A stretch of 64,000 nucleotides of DNA. Origin: Enoplosus armatus. Lineage: Eukaryota > Chordata > Actinopteri > Centrarchiformes > Enoplosidae. Below, piece after piece: positions 10,302-24,300 of this stretch (positions are counted from its first letter, which is position 1; every line of letters starts with the position of its first letter). The stretch is from positions 19,370,946-19,434,945 of the forward strand of contig NC_092193.1 of NCBI RefSeq assembly GCF_043641665.1, given 5' to 3'. Made by a program: the position numbers and the translations under genes. A model generated the notes under the pieces. That model searched no databases and was not told the origin of the DNA. It saw only the letters and a program-made list of their open reading frames with translations.

Positions 10302-12671
10302 TGTGTGCAGGGCTGTTGAGGCTAATGTTGCTGTGCTGTTATTACTCAATGCCACCATCAGCTGGATTAACACTTAGTACACATTGACAGATCTATTTCT
10401 GTCAGGAGAGGGGTCGGCCACGTATCACCACACACTTGACACCAACTATATATTCAATCTTGTTGCAAAGGTCACACAATGCAATTTGCATTTAGGAATA
10501 TTTAAGTATGTGCATCCTTGATTTCTGCCTGTCTCCTCCCCGGAGATCCCGAGCCTTGCCAGTTTGAACCTCTGGCCTGTGCCTCCTGGACCCAGGGCTG
10601 CAGCTGGTCTTGTAGTCACTGAGTCTGTGGAGGTGCAAGAGAGGACAGGAGATGTAAGGGAATGGTACAAGGATGGCCAGTGTTAGTTCTCCGGGGAGAT
10701 TTGTAAGGGTAAACTTGGGACAGGATGGAAAATGTTGTAGCACAAAAAGAAAGCAATTTCATGACAAGTAATATACGATTTACAGCCTGCTTAGCTGATG
10801 GTAGAGTGAGTACTCAATTATGGCCATTTTCCATTTTCACAACCAGAAATGTCTTGGTATTAACTACCCAGACGGCAGTCATTATATTCTGAGTGGAAAA
10901 TAGGGTTAATCAGCGTTCTCGTCTTTTATATTTGGCCTGGCAGCTTTCACCACTGTTGGGGGGGGGTCACTGAACAAAATATACCTTCTCTTAGCCCTGG
11001 GTATTTTGTCTCGGTTGAAGACTCGACCGACCTTTTGAATCCAAGTAGGCACAACAAAACAACTAGTTTTGAGCAGCAAAACAAGAATCAACAAGAATTT
11101 ATGTTTGCGTACAGCGCAAATAAGAAAAGAAAAAAAAGGATTGCAGTTATAGAGAAATATATACCTCTATTATTTTTGTTGAAAAAGGCCTGCAGGTGTT
11201 TTTCAGTGGAACTCAGCTTTCCTGTGGCTCCACTATGTTTAAAACCAATGAATGACACATCATCTAAAAAGCCTGCAGCCCGCATAAATTCCAGTATAGC
11301 ACAGTGGGAACAGATTGTTCCTATAGCTGCTTGACATCTCTCCCTAAATCATAGGTGTATCCAAACATAGTAATTACATGTTACCGTGTGCTTGATGACT
11401 GTGGTAGTTTGCTCACCTGTTGCCAGCAGTAGTGCTTGAGATGCGTCCCGTTGTGGCAGCATCCACTCTGCCTTCTGTGCAAGTGTTTGTCATCCATGAC
11501 CACAGGCCGTGATGATGACTACACTGCTGACGTTCGGCTGACTCCCACAAATTGGCTCATAAATTTCATTGCCATTTATGTCGGAACACTTTCCAAATTG
11601 AATTCTTTTTTTGGTTCTCGATCGGACAGTTGAAATCCCTCTGAACACCTGATGATCATTTTCTCTTCCAAAAATGACTGGCCCGGCGCTCCCCTAATAT
11701 TGGATTCAGTGTCGCACATGTATCGGGCTCTGCTCTGCCACTTCTTGACTGCGTGTTTAATGTGTTTTCAGCGTGTCAGGCTGACGTGTTTTGAGTCGTT
11801 CCTGTGTTGTCCCAGCGCCATACACGCTAACATATTCCTCTGTTCTACTTTTGTCATCCTCGCAGATATGCGGTGACACGCACAATATGGCGAACGTCAG
11901 CAAAGACAAAAGTATGCACATGATCAGATACTCCATCCGATCTGTGGCCGCACACACACACACACACAATCACAAGCCTGAAGTGCACCCCCCCCCCACT
12001 ATTGACATACTTACTTGCGGGGGGAACAGCTGGAGATAAAGCAAATGTGTAGGGAGTGTGTGTGTGTTCGGGTTGACACATCTGGGTAAAGCGACATGAG
12101 GGGGTCCTGACAGATATGGGCTGAGTGAGAGCCTGTTCCTGTTGTGCTCTGTCACGCTGAGGCTTCTTCCACATGCCTGCCTTCCACCGTCTGCTTGACG
12201 CTCCCGCTAGCTGTTAGGTAACCTGATGCTAGTGCACGCGTGAGTGTGTGTGTGTGTGTTGATGCCACCACGCTCTTGTAGGTTTAAAGCGCCGGCGCCG
12301 GTGCGGCGTCGGCCTCGGGCGTGTGCATGCGCGTGTGACATGACATTGGGTCCCGTGAAAGATGGGAGGGTGAGAGATTAAAAGGACGCGACACAAGGGC
12401 GTGAGAAAAGAAGCGGCGCTGGTGGGAGCCGCTTTATGTCTCTTTGCTCATGAAATGGACAGAAGGTTCGGTTGATGAATGAGAGCATCAGTGTGTGACC
12501 ATGAAGATGACATTGAAGGCCTCGGCGACCACAAACGATTTCCTTTTTGTGTTAAATTCCATTTCTCTGTTTATTTTGCCACCATGTGCTTCAGGGTTTG
12601 CTCATATGCCTCGTGTTTGTGCATATTAAAATTTTTGGACTGTGTGAGCATAGGTGTATGAGTGCATGTAG

Positions 12672-12702
<31 letters not shown>

Positions 12703-15345
12703 GGCTCCCAGTGGGGATTGTATTTCGGTCGGTCAAGCCTGACAGATAACAGCCCACCGTGCTCGTCACATCTATTATTGAGGGGACGGGAAATTGATCG
12801 GCTCTAACGGTGAGTGTTACCCAGCCTTCCTCAGCGCCTCAGTTCCTCTTGCTCCTCTCTCTACCGCTGTGCTCCCTGCGTTATTTGTCCTCCATCCATC
12901 CCTTCTCACTGTCCGACTCCCCGCTGCCCTTGTTTTCAGTCATCTGGTTCCTTTTTGCCTTCCGCCCTCTCTTTCATCTCTCGCCCTCCATGCCTGCCCC
13001 ACTTCCTCTTTTTTTTTGTTTTTTGGTCTTCTCTACTCTTTCTATTTTTTAAGTAAATCGTTAGGATACAAGACAACCACGCTGTCTCAGTTTCTCAATT
13101 GCCAGCGTAATTTGACTTCTAGTTTTCTGGCAAGCTCTTCTTCTGTTGAAGTTGTTGTTCCACAGTGTATCAACACACCCGACTCCTCTTCCCCCCTCAG
13201 CTTGCACAAGTGAGTTAGAGCCCTTTTCACCCTCCTTCCCAGCCTCCCCGATCTCTCTCCTCATCTCCCCTCTCTCCTCATCAGCTAGAAATCGCGACTC
13301 CGTCTCACCTTTGATCACTCTCCCTGGGAACTCTTCATCGCAGAAAAGTCAAGTGTTTTATCTTTGTTGTGTGACAATTCGGCTCTGAAAAAGACCACGT
13401 GCTGCCAGCCAACACGGCTTTTCTGCGCCCCCGAATATGCGGTGCGGAGAAGAAGAAAGCCTAATTTGAGCTCAATTCATCATGGCAAGATTGCCCTGCA
13501 TTTATTGATAATTGCTTTTTTCCGTTTAAAGGGATGGCGCTTAAACCGTCAGTCGTGTAAACATGAGAGATGCAGCTGTTGCCGCAATTAACTTCTCACT
13601 TTCCCTAATGAAAGGATTAATCCGCCAGCAAATCTCTCGGCTTCCTTTCAAATGCCAAGCCTCCATTCAGCTCGCTGCCAGTGGAAGAAAGGCGGCCCGT
13701 GTCGAGCAAAATGGGACTATCTATAACCAGAGCCAAAAGTCACATTCATCGGCTCAGCCTGGTGTCACATCATCAGGGTCCCTTTACTGCTGTGGAACAA
13801 GAGAGACCCTTAACCAACTGCTGTTTGATGATTTCCTGGGCGCAGCCTCTGCAAGCGTCTTCGCAGGCAGGCCTCTCCACAGTGCCACCTCCACCCCCCC
13901 CCCCCCCCACACACACACCTACCCGCCTTTTCTTCCCTCTCGATCCAGAGCTCCGATCTCTCAGAAAAACACACCATCGCCTCTTGTCAGAACCCTTCAG
14001 AATGGACGACAGGGAGCGCTTTACTTTCCACAGACAGCTGAAAGCCAGAAAGTGAATAGCTGTCTCCTGTTGGAATAAGATGTGTCTGGGCAGCCAGGGG
14101 TGAATGGCAGCCTGTTGAGAACGGAACCAAGCTTAGGCTAAATCTTTGAAGCCATCGATCGGACCTATTGATCAGGTTTTTTTTTTCCTCTTTTTTGCAA
14201 CACAGAGACACGGGGGGACAGGTGTGGAGATGGCCAGATAGATCAAATCCATGACAACCGCCAATCATCCTTCTTTTCCTGGTCCAGCCATCGATCAGGA
14301 AGAGGAAGCGCTTCTTGTCATTGTCGACATTTACTCAAGCTTTTAGATATTAACTTTAGATTGTGAGCTCAGTCTGTTCACAACAAACAAAAGCTTTAAA
14401 CATGAAGTTATATGGGCCGACAGCACTTTAATGAATCATAGCGTTATTTCATATAGTGCTTGTGTTAGAGTTATCACCTGTTTCATACATACTTCACAAT
14501 CACTGGCTCATTCATCAGCTGTTTGGCTAGTGGCGTCCGATCATATTCATCCAGGTGCAAACTACAACAATTATAAACTGACACTTTTTACTTACTATAC
14601 TATTACTATTACTCTGATACTCTCTCCCTCCACCACCCCAATCTCCTCCTTTCAGAAGGTGCTATATTTTGACTAAAATTTTATGTTAATTGTGTGTTTA
14701 TAAAGGGGAATGACCCTTTTCTGGCTAATCTAACTTTATAGCCATTTGCTATAAATGGTAAAGTTATGTCATGTTATCGATGGTTAACAAATGATCTTGT
14801 ATAGATATTTTAAGTGCTTCTACTGATTCACTTCCTCGATACAGCAGATGGATTAAATAGTAGGTTAGAGCTTGAATTTTATATGTAAATCACATGTCAA
14901 CTGTCATCACATCCTATGGTTGGTCTGCTTTGCTTTCACACCGCAAACGCCAGAGCTCGCTTGGAAGTGGTGTGAAACCTGCCTTTTCAGGGCGTGCTGG
15001 ACCAAACACAAAAGCTAAACTACCGTTAAATCCATGTGCTGATCGTGAACTGTTAATATACCGAGTTCCCAAAGGGACATACAGCCCCTATTTATACAAA
15101 AGGATTTTGCAACCATGTTAACACGTCTGCGTGGCCCGACGTGAGTGCAGGGATTTCCCCTGATCAGGCAGACAAACCAGAGGTGCGTTCAGCTTGTGTC
15201 CCACTCAGCGTATTTTAGCAGTTCCCTAATAAAAAGTGAGTGAAGTTTAGCGACACACATAGTGGCTATCCTCCCGTTATATTCCGGTACAGAATACATC
15301 TTTTTTTGTCCCGACTGTTCGTCGCTATTTATGATGATGGAGATG
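10302..15345. other. Non-coding stretch
   Basis: No gene is recognised. It holds short CA/GT runs (11950-11968, 12243-12260, 12676-12702), a small CpG-dense patch at about 12285-12330, a pyrimidine-rich block at about 12815-13060 and 13180-13330, and a C run at about 13897-13908. The serine/leucine-rich frames over the pyrimidine block are composition artefacts. Confidence 0.6.
12676..12702. repeat. (GT)n microsatellite
   Basis: A GT run of about 27 bases. Confidence 0.95.
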
Positions 15346-15440
15346 GCAATTTTATTTATATAGCACATTTCATTACAAGTGAACTTAATGTGCTTTGGAC
15401 TAAATATAGAAATATAGACAAAAACACGATAAATATAATA
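15346..15440 (+). repeat. Teleost interspersed repeat fragment
   Basis: CAATTTTATTTATATAGCAC, then CATTTCAT, then AATGTGCTTTGGA matches a repeat widely distributed in fish genomes, whose usual wording is atttatttatatagcgcatttcat ... caaagtgctt. Only a fragment is preserved. Confidence 0.65.
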
Positions 15441-18400
15441 ATATAAACATACATTAAATATAACGCACCGCAATCAAGACATGATGGATGCAGCTGCCGT
15501 CTCAACCAATAATATTCATAGTCAGTTATTTCTCGGCGAGCTCAGCGAACATAAAAAAACACATCAGGGTCATTAAGGGAACGTGAACCGGACCACAACT
15601 AAAAGGCAGCAATGTATAACTTCTTTCCTTGGACTGGACCAAATGTCGTGAACTGCAGGTGTGAAAGTGACCATGGCCCCCAGCAGAGTGTGAGTGACAG
15701 CCTTCACACCAGCCTACATGACCAAACAGGTTAGGTGCGAAAGCACCCACATTTCAAAAGTTGGACATTAGTCAGTTTTAAAAGGAGGCTAACCTCTCTC
15801 CTGCTAATATTACCTCAATTAACTAATTTATGTGGCTTTACCAACCCTATATCCTTGGCTATTAGTCTATTGATTGATTGTAAGAGCTCCAGCTAAAACA
15901 ACCATTATTGGTCGGACCTTGAATGCTCCGTGTTAAGTGGCTGCTCTCTTGTTTAAATACTCGCCTCTGTGGCGGTGGGCCCCTAACAATTTAAATTCAT
16001 TATTCTGTCTTATTTGTTTTGCTATTTTGGGATCTAGCGCCTATTTTCCTCATTTCTATTCAATTTGCATACATCATTGAAACAGCCGGTGTAGAGTGTG
16101 TTGTTTACCAAGGTAAGTATTACAGGTTACAACTCTGAGACTGATTTCGTACAAAGGCAGCTACAGAGAGGACTTTTATCTGAGACAAACACCGACTTTT
16201 TATTTATGCATTTCTGTGAGTTTGTGTCTTGTGTACGGTTTGTTCCGCTCGAGCTAAATTAAGTGATATTTGAAGGGGGGATTAAGTATCAGCCGGCGTG
16301 CAGATTCATAAACAGCTATCGTCTTGATCCTCGGCTCGTGGACCCCTTTATCTTTGTCATTATTAGTGTCTTCCGTCTCGCTCTCTATTTTCTCCCACAA
16401 TCCCTCCGTTATAATCTCAATTTAGAGCTCCTCCTCTGACCACAGCAGTAGCCAACTCATTTTAAAGCCCAAGATTATACAACTGCCCTTCTCCGTATCT
16501 CAACCTCTTCATCTCTCACTCTCGAGCTCTCTTGTCGCTAATCCAAGTATCTTATCTCTCAGCTTTGACTGTCTCCCAACTGTCCACCTAATTCTTTCCC
16601 TCTCTCTGTCTGTCTACCCCACCCCCCTCACCACCCTCTTCGTTGACTTTGCCTTTGTGCTCTCTACACCCCCCCCCCCCCATCACATTTAGGGCCTTCG
16701 GATTGAGTTTATTGTTTTGACAGATGATCATCAACAGAAGCTACAAAGCGTAATGGGTGCATGCACGCTAGCACCCATAGTTCAGCATAGAGACATGCAG
16801 GCAGTGGGTGGACACACACACACATACACACACACACACACTCTTTCACAGCTGAATGAGCAATCTCTCTGTCTGTAAAGGAAGAGAGAAGGAGAAAGAG
16901 TGGCCGGCTTGGACCTCTGCAGGTAGAAACTAATGACTGTCTGATTAATTCATTAGCTTGACACTTTACTGCCTGGCTGCTGGAGTCATAGCTGTTTACT
17001 TTTTTATTATAGGCCGACCCCATGTTCACACTCTGCTCTTGACACTCTTTCTTTTTCACTTTGTCTCCACAGCCTGAGAAATAATAGCAAAAATGATGAT
17101 GTTTTGAGCAAGATGATACTGTCCCGGAGTGCTCTTTGGCTGGCCCTCAGTGTCTAGTTTTTTCTCATCTCCATCAAATCCTTTGTCTTATTGACAATCT
17201 CTGGTCTCAGCTGGCCAACTGTTACGGAAGCACAGACTTTTTAAAAGTCTGATTTGGCTGAGGACGAGTTAAACTGGGGGGGCCTATTCCCTCGCAGCCC
17301 TCTGTGAATTCAGATTGATCCACTGGCTGATTAGTGATTAGCCGGCCACTTAATTCTATCTTTAGTCAAACCTGGAAAACAAAGTACTTTGCAGAGCACT
17401 CCAGTTGGCCAAGGAGTTTGAAGAGCGAGATGAAAGAGCAACCGGCTGTCAGACGGGCTTTCCATCTCGAGGTTAGCTACCTTGGCGCACGGAAACGAGC
17501 AGCGCAAAATGGATTTGAAGAGTCAAAAAATGAACGAGCGGAGCGGAGAGAGACGTCCTAAACGAGAACAGTCACCGGTGGGGAGTGATAAGAGCTGGCA
17601 GATGGATAGAGCGATAAATAGACAGATGGGTGGTTGGATAGATGGTGGGGGCTGATTTGCTGAGATGGAGAGGTTGGGATAGAAGATGGGCAGATGGGGT
17701 AAAGAGATACGGTGGAAGACAGGCGAAACTTTCTCCCTGTGCAAACGCTTTAAGGCTCAATGCTGTCTTTGGGGTTTGTTTCGCCAGTCAGTCAGCCTTC
17801 TCTCTTTCTCTCTCCATCGTTTGGCCTCTGTCTCATACCCCCCCTTTTCTCTCTTTCTCTCTCTCTCGCTGTCTTCGTCTCAGCCACCACTGCACTCACG
17901 GGATATTTTTAATAGAATTAGGCTGCTCTTGTTATCAGTGAAGCGGGTAGCCACGGAGTGAGGCGAGATTGAAACAGCGATTTCCAATTTGAGATTGTGT
18001 CACACACATCTCCCTGTGCCCAGATAGCATCAGCGAATCACCGCCACCATCTCTCTCCCTCCCTCTCTCAGACATCTCTCGCCAGGATATTTTAGCCTCT
18101 CCGCACATGCAAGACTAACATCTAAATGCATACATGCTCCCTCTCTGTCGCTCCGGATTCACTGGCTTCTCTTGACAGTTTATCTCCTTGTCTCTTTCAC
18201 TCTTATCCGGGGGGGGGGGGGGGGGGGCGCACACAGAACACATCTCCCTTTCTCCTCCCAAGCCCTGTCCTCGGACTCACTTAGTACCTCCAAATGCAGC
18301 TCCGCTTTCGCTCTTTTCTCTCCTTTTATACACTTTGTGCTCGTGTCTTTCCCACTCCTCCCACACTTGTTCATTCCTCATACCTCCAACTCGCCGCTTT

Positions 18401-20691
18401 GCTTTTCTCTCCTCTCCCGCTACTTCGCATCTCTCCTCCCACACCGCCGCCTCTCCCTCAGCCACCCATTTCCGCCGCTCCTTCTTTTTTCATCTCGTCC
18501 GGTGTCACTCTCTCCATCCCCCATGAATATTTCTCCTCCCTTCATCCTTCATCCTCTGCTCCCGCTCTTCATCCTCTCTCTCTTCTTCTGCTTCAAGGCG
18601 TTGGATCCCTTTGACTTGTCTTGTCAGGCCTTTGGATTTCGTACCTCTGGAGATATATAGTGTGTGTGTTCATGCAGTACAGTCCTCATTGCTTGTGGCC
18701 GTGTGTGAGCTTGTGTACCAGCCTTTGTGTTTGAGAGGCGAGATGCTGCCGTGTGTGTGTGTGCATGTGTGGGTGTTTGTCAGCTCCTTTACTGGTTCCC
18801 ATGGTTGGAGGGTCTTTTCTCTTCACCATCATGCCACCTTTTGAAGAAGCTTGACAAAAGTGCTGCCTTAACACGCGGCCCTTCTTTAATATCCTCTTCC
18901 ATTAGCCAAGCCAGCTGAGCAACCTTGATTCTCCCACTCCATTTTCTCCAAGTGTATTCCTCTCCATGCCAACGTTTCTCTCATCACAATAATTGCCAAA
19001 TCCACGATGTGTGAACGCTTCCTATTACACACCCTCTCAACTTCTTTATGGAGATGAATGCAAAAACTTGACAGGTGCCTGCTAAGATTTGACCCCTCCA
19101 CCAAGAGGAAATGTGTCTCCTTGTGTCCTCCCATGCATAAATGGACTTAACTTGGACGTCTTCGTGGACTTAAAATTGTTGTGCTGAAGCTCGGAGTCTA
19201 CGCTAGGCAGCGCAAAATTAAAATGGAACAGAAGGACAGGGCTTAGGTCTGCGCTGTCAAACGATTATGTAAATAAAGAATGGATAAATGAAGTACCATA
19301 TAGGCAGAAAGCCCGCTCAGGTTTTTTAAATTATTCAAGTTTTCATCATAGGGGTTAATAGTTCAAAGATGCACAGTAGAAGGCTCCAAACTAACTTCTA
19401 TAATGTAGGCATGCTGTATACACCCACATGCACGCATGGATGTCCATGAAACTGCGGAAACAAAGAAAATGGTGTCCTTTCTTTAATTTGCTCAGCTATA
19501 CTAGACAGCATGTGCTGAAGGCTGTAGTTGGATACACTTATGTCTGTAAAAGCCCCCTAAAGCTTTAGTATTGGTGGATAATAAGAAGTGGAAATAATAT
19601 TTTAATGTAAGCTGTCAAACGCCCACATGCACCTGCATGAGGTCGTATACGTCCCGTGAGCTACAGTATAGCAAAAGCTCTGGCTCTAGTAGTATGTTGT
19701 GCTTTTAGATTTCACGTCTGAGCTGCCTCACGTGGGGAAATGAAAGAGATGAAAACTATTTTTCGCTTAATTGCATTCGATAATCCACTGGCTAAAGTAA
19801 CTTTTTACCCCACAGATTGCTTGAGGCGTTTAATCAAGTAGAGGGGGAGCTGAGAAAAGGCGAGATGGGGTTCTGGGCCGATAAGAAAAAAAACACATGC
19901 ATCAATCTGTGCTTCCTTTACAACAACTGTACTTTTATGTTTCTGACTGTGTGTGTATGTGTGCATGTGGTACAAAGCGACCCTTCGGACAGAGCTTTTC
20001 AGTTATTCTAAAGAGTACAAATCCCAATGGATTTCTTTTGACGTGTGCACACATTCAGTTTTTGGCTTAAACTGAAATTTGTGGTTGAAAGCTTGAAAAG
20101 CTATTTGTGGACCTTGAGTTGGGATTGTTTTGTCAAACTAGTATTTCCAAGGTCAAGAATGCTTTTAAAAAATTCATTTTAATAGTATTTTTTTAATTTA
20201 TTTTTTTTAAAAAAAGGCTGTGTCCAATATACAATATATATAAAAGGAATAGTTTTTTTTTTCCTTTTTCCATCTTTTTCAATGAGTGACATGAGATGTC
20301 AATGTCCATCCCATGTCTAAGCGTTAATACATGCATTGTAGTGCGTTGCTGTCAGAGTGAGGAAAAGCTTCTCTTATTTCCATCTTGGCCATTTAAATCA
20401 CAACATTTAAATATCATCTTATTTTTCTGTGTTACATATTTGAAACAGTTCGTGAACAAGTGCAACCAGATACAAACAAACTACAGCTGTTAATACCTGC
20501 CTTACTGTTAATGATGGACCTTATTTAGATGTAACTGCCAATGATGGCGGCTTTGCAGCCATTTAGCCAGCGGTTTGTTGACACTTGTGTTGTTCTTTTC
20601 ACCAAGTGGTGCATATCGTACCTGTCATAAATTCCTGATGTGAATGGTTCTTCCGACTCGGCTGCTCGTAATTATAGTCTGAATGACGTAG
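15441..20691. other. Non-coding stretch with pyrimidine-rich tracts
   Basis: No gene is recognised. It holds (CA)n at 16812-16841, a C run near 16671-16681, pyrimidine-rich blocks at about 17795-17890 and 18020-18600, and a G run of about 18 bases at 18210-18227. The long serine/leucine-rich frames at about 18170-18660 exist in all three + frames, which marks them as composition artefacts. Confidence 0.6.
16812..16841. repeat. (CA)n microsatellite
   Basis: A CA run of about 30 bases with one T interruption. Confidence 0.95.
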
Positions 20692-20884
20692 TACAGAGCT
20701 GGAGTCAGTCCTGCATGCAACTACCCCTAAAACCACAAATAGTTGTTTCTACATTTATATTTCTGTATGGCTGAAACAACTGGAATACAATGTTTTAATT
20801 GGTAGCTTTAATCGTGTTGGCAGGTGGCTGTTTCCCCCCTGCCGCCAGTCTTTACGCTAAGCTAAAGCTGACTCCAGCTCTGTA
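20692..20884. mobile_element. Small MITE-like element with 17-bp perfect inverted ends
   Basis: TACAGAGCTGGAGTCAG at 20692-20708 is the exact reverse complement of 20868-20884. Between them lies sequence such as GTTTCCCCCCTGCCGCCAG and CTTTACGCTAAGCTAAAGC. This resembles a fish repeat usually worded gtttccccctgcttccagtctttatgctaagctaagc. The 193-base length with perfect ends and no open frame fits a non-autonomous DNA element. The target duplication is not clear. Confidence 0.6.
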
Positions 20885-21244
20885 ACGGTACCTAGCAATT
20901 GGTGATATTCAAACATTTCCTTTGGGAGGAATGAAGTAAGCACAATTGGCAAAACTCAGCAGGTCACAATTACAACATATACTCAATGACTTACAACACT
21001 AAACACACGGGGTAGGACACTTAATGTGATCATATACACACATGCTGTATGTACACACACTCACACCCTCATGTACTGAAGTGAGCTGTTCAGTCATGAA
21101 TGATGAGCTTCTGATGGGAGTGATTTGATTACGCCGGTTGTTTGTCCTCGGACATCTTACCCTCCACCTCTCTGTGTCTCCTCTCTCCCCTCCCACTGCG
21201 GCAATCCATTTCCCTCGGAAAGTGACACTTTAAAAGGTTGATAC

Positions 21245-21396
21245 CTCTTTGGCCAAGTCCCAGGGCCTGAGATCGATGGCTGGCGGATAGCGGCGTCGAG
21301 GTACAGCGCCTTGCGTCTCCAGACCCAGGAGTTGAAGTCAACACACCAGGTGAAGATGTTTTTTCGATTTGTTGCCACCACATGATCCTCAGGTCC
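21245..21396 (-). CDS. Candidate orphan internal exon, unrecognised protein
   Basis: On the minus strand a 152-base open segment is bounded by an acceptor (TTTCCCGTCCACAG, AG at 21398-21397) and a donor (AAAGAG/GTATCA, GT at 21244-21243). Assuming it starts in phase 0, it begins GPEDHVVATNRKNIFTWCVD, continues with FNSWVWRRKALYLDAAIRQP, and ends in PK plus two bases. Third codon positions are mostly C or G through the central part (AAC ATC TTC ACC TGG; TAC CTC GAC GCC), as expected of coding sequence. Tryptophan and charged residues suggest a folded domain. I do not recognise the family and see no partner exons nearby. It could be an exon of a gene on the opposite strand within a long intron, a remnant of a lost gene, or chance. 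Confidence 0.42.
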
Positions 21397-21399
21397 CTG

Positions 21400-24300
21400 T
21401 GGACGGGAAATGGACGGCCGGTGACATCTTTTAGCTTTTTCAGCCGGTGTTCTGAAACCAGCCGGGGCCGCGTTGTTTTAATGGGAGAGAGACAAGTTGG
21501 CGTGGAGTTCACACCACTGTACAGATAATCGGACACATAGACACAGACAGAACACAGCAAAAAGGCAGAATGAACATTAGATTACACAGGACAATGTTTA
21601 TGGGCAAAAAAAAAAAAGAAGCACAAAATCACTGGATTTGTTTGTTTTTATGCCAAGAAAGCCCCCCCTCCAACATTCTTTCCCCTGCTGTTTCTTATTG
21701 CTGTAAAATTCTTTCCTGAAACAATTTTTGCAATCAGAGTGCTCATTCTGGCTCCTATAATTACTCTACCTCTTCTGCTCAGCTCACTGCTCCTGAACAA
21801 AGTAGCAGTGAAAATGGAACCCATTTTTATTTTGACAATGGCTGCTGAGGTGTGCTGCTGATTGAGAGGAGCTGAGGATGAGGAAGACATACAGTCTGGC
21901 TGCGCTCAGCCTGCTGCCTGTGTTTCTCCAACCAACCCCGTGGTTACCAGTGATCTATCCACACCACCTGGCTCCGGTTCCGCTCCCGCTGAGCCTCCCC
22001 AGAGGAGGATCTCCAGCCCGGCTGTGCTGCTTCCCTCCCCGAAGCAGCCTGGGCTTGGCCTCCGTATGCAGCCAGGCTGGCCTTGGGGGAGCCGAGAGCT
22101 GTGGAGCATGGATGGATAACTATCCACGGGTTAAAGCCCACCTTGAGGTGCAATGAGCGACATGGGGGTAGCAAAGGCCCCCTGGAGGTATGGAAAAGGG
22201 AGTGTGGCCAGAGCAGTCAGCCAAGCCTATTTCCACGCCGGCTCTATACACCCCAGGGCCTGTCACACGATCAAACCATGGAATCAGGGACAAGAAGTAG
22301 GGAGAGTTTAAAACACACGCACATGTTTCCCCATTAGAGACACAATGTCCCCAACTCTGCAGCTTTATTCTCACATTCACAAGTAGAGTATCACCAGCAG
22401 TGTAAAATGGCAGAGCTGAGATCAGGCTGTGTTAAAGTGTGAACAGTATAAATATTCATCAGTTGGTGAGCAGCAGTGTGTAGGAGAGGCGGTGAAGGAT
22501 CTCAGAGGGGAAAGTGAGATTTTCTTTTTTACATCCTCACGGCTGTGAAACGGGGGTATTATTGTGTCAGAACATTTGCTCCTCTACACTTTGAAATATC
22601 ATCCCTGTAACTATAGGTTAAATCTATAACCACCTCTTGTCACGAGGACCCTTCTCCTGGACTCCTAGAGACCAGATTGGTGGCTTTGTTAAGGCCCTTT
22701 TTGCGCTCAGTTTATCACCGGCCCACAGAGGGAAAAGAGAGGCTTTTAGTCCACTTTCCTACAGCCGGATGATGCTCCGCCTCCCACTGGGACCCCCCCA
22801 CGTTGGAGTGCGACCCAGCATGCCGGGCCTCTGGGCCTCTCCTCTCCCCTCTCCTTCCTGTGAGTGCGCTCTCCTCGTATCTCTCTATCTCCCTGAGTCT
22901 TTATCGCAAAAAAACACAGCGCACCACATTTTAATCATGCCCCCAAATAGAAGACACTTTTCCAATTAATGGAACTGCCGTCGTGATGCACTGTGGCTCC
23001 GCGAAGCCGCAATGCGCAATCGGCCACCGCCACCAATAAGCCACCGCCGCCGTTGCCGCCGCTTGATGTATGAGCTCCTCACGAGTTTTGAATGTGAACA
23101 AGATGATTTTTGAAATAGAGAAAATCCGTAGTGAATGAAAGGCTATTGGTGAGGCAGCAAAGAGGGGGAAGTGAATGAGTAATGCTCCGGTGAAGCTGCT
23201 GAGTGGCCAACAGAGGACGTCTGTGGTTGTACTGGGCATGAATGTATGGAATTGCATGAATGTGAAGCAGGGTATTACTAAAAAAGAGCATGCACGCTCA
23301 GCAAAAAAAAGCCGCCCCGGATAAATAATAGAGGGTCAGAAGCTGTTGTCATCGCTCTAGATTGTGTCTTTTAAAATGAGAACCTATTGATAGGTCATTC
23401 GGTCACATAGCACTCAGCCTCTGTCATCCGTCCCAGGCAGCCATTGAGTTATTCCCAACAAGTGAATGACTTTAAAGAGTGCCTGGCACCATAAACAGTG
23501 AAAGGAAGTTTAGCAATAAATGGAAGCGATGCAGAGTTTCACTTGCTTCTGTATCGGCGCTTTATTTCAGGGATATATTTCCCAGTGTGTATTTATAACT
23601 CTGGGCTCATTCCAGCTTAGACAAGGACCTATCACTTTTCCCAGAGACACAGCCCACAAACAGCGGTGGTAGCGGTGGCGGGGGGGGGGGGCATGGTGTT
23701 GTGTGTGTGTGTGTGTGTGATTATATTTGGGTGAGAAGACATAGTATACGCTCTGAGTCATTTGTACTCCAGTGCAAATGTATGTGTGCGCTGTTGTAAA
23801 GAGGGGCATTCAATTTAAGCTGCTTGCGTACGCGTGCGCGCACCCACAAGAGCAGAACATTCAAATGGCAGACGCCCTCACGCTGCAGCTCTTTATGCAA
23901 CTTGTGCTCTTCACAGCGTGCCTCCTCATGGCTCCACATATTAACTTGCCCTCCCACTCCATCAATCAGCTTGACACCAATCAGCGTGAACCCGCTATGC
24001 GTAACATGTTTATGAAATGAAATAATTTTCCCGTTGCCTCACTAGTCGCACAAATACGTCGAGCATTTTATACCTGGCTCTCCTTGAAGGCGCACTCCTC
24101 TGAACAGAATTAAGAGGGAAATGGCTTCTCTCCCGCTCTGACAGGGAAGGTTGAGCGGGCGTATTAACCAGAGGTAATTGAATGTAAAAGTAACAGTGCA
24201 CAGTTTAGCACGGGGATTAACCCTTGCACCTCTGCTCTCTCAACCAAGCTCTGGTAAAGAGGCGGGTGAAGTTCGGCTACAGTACGGCTCCCTGCTGAGA

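Noticed and set aside
18172..18660. 162-codon + strand frame, serine and proline-rich
   Set aside because: Pyrimidine-rich DNA is open in all three + frames; no motif and no start context.
21862..22156. Overlapping + frames of 85 and 92 codons, one with a signal-peptide-like start
   Set aside because: Both frames and the opposite strand are open over the same GC-rich sequence, with no splice context or recognised motif, so no frame can be preferred.
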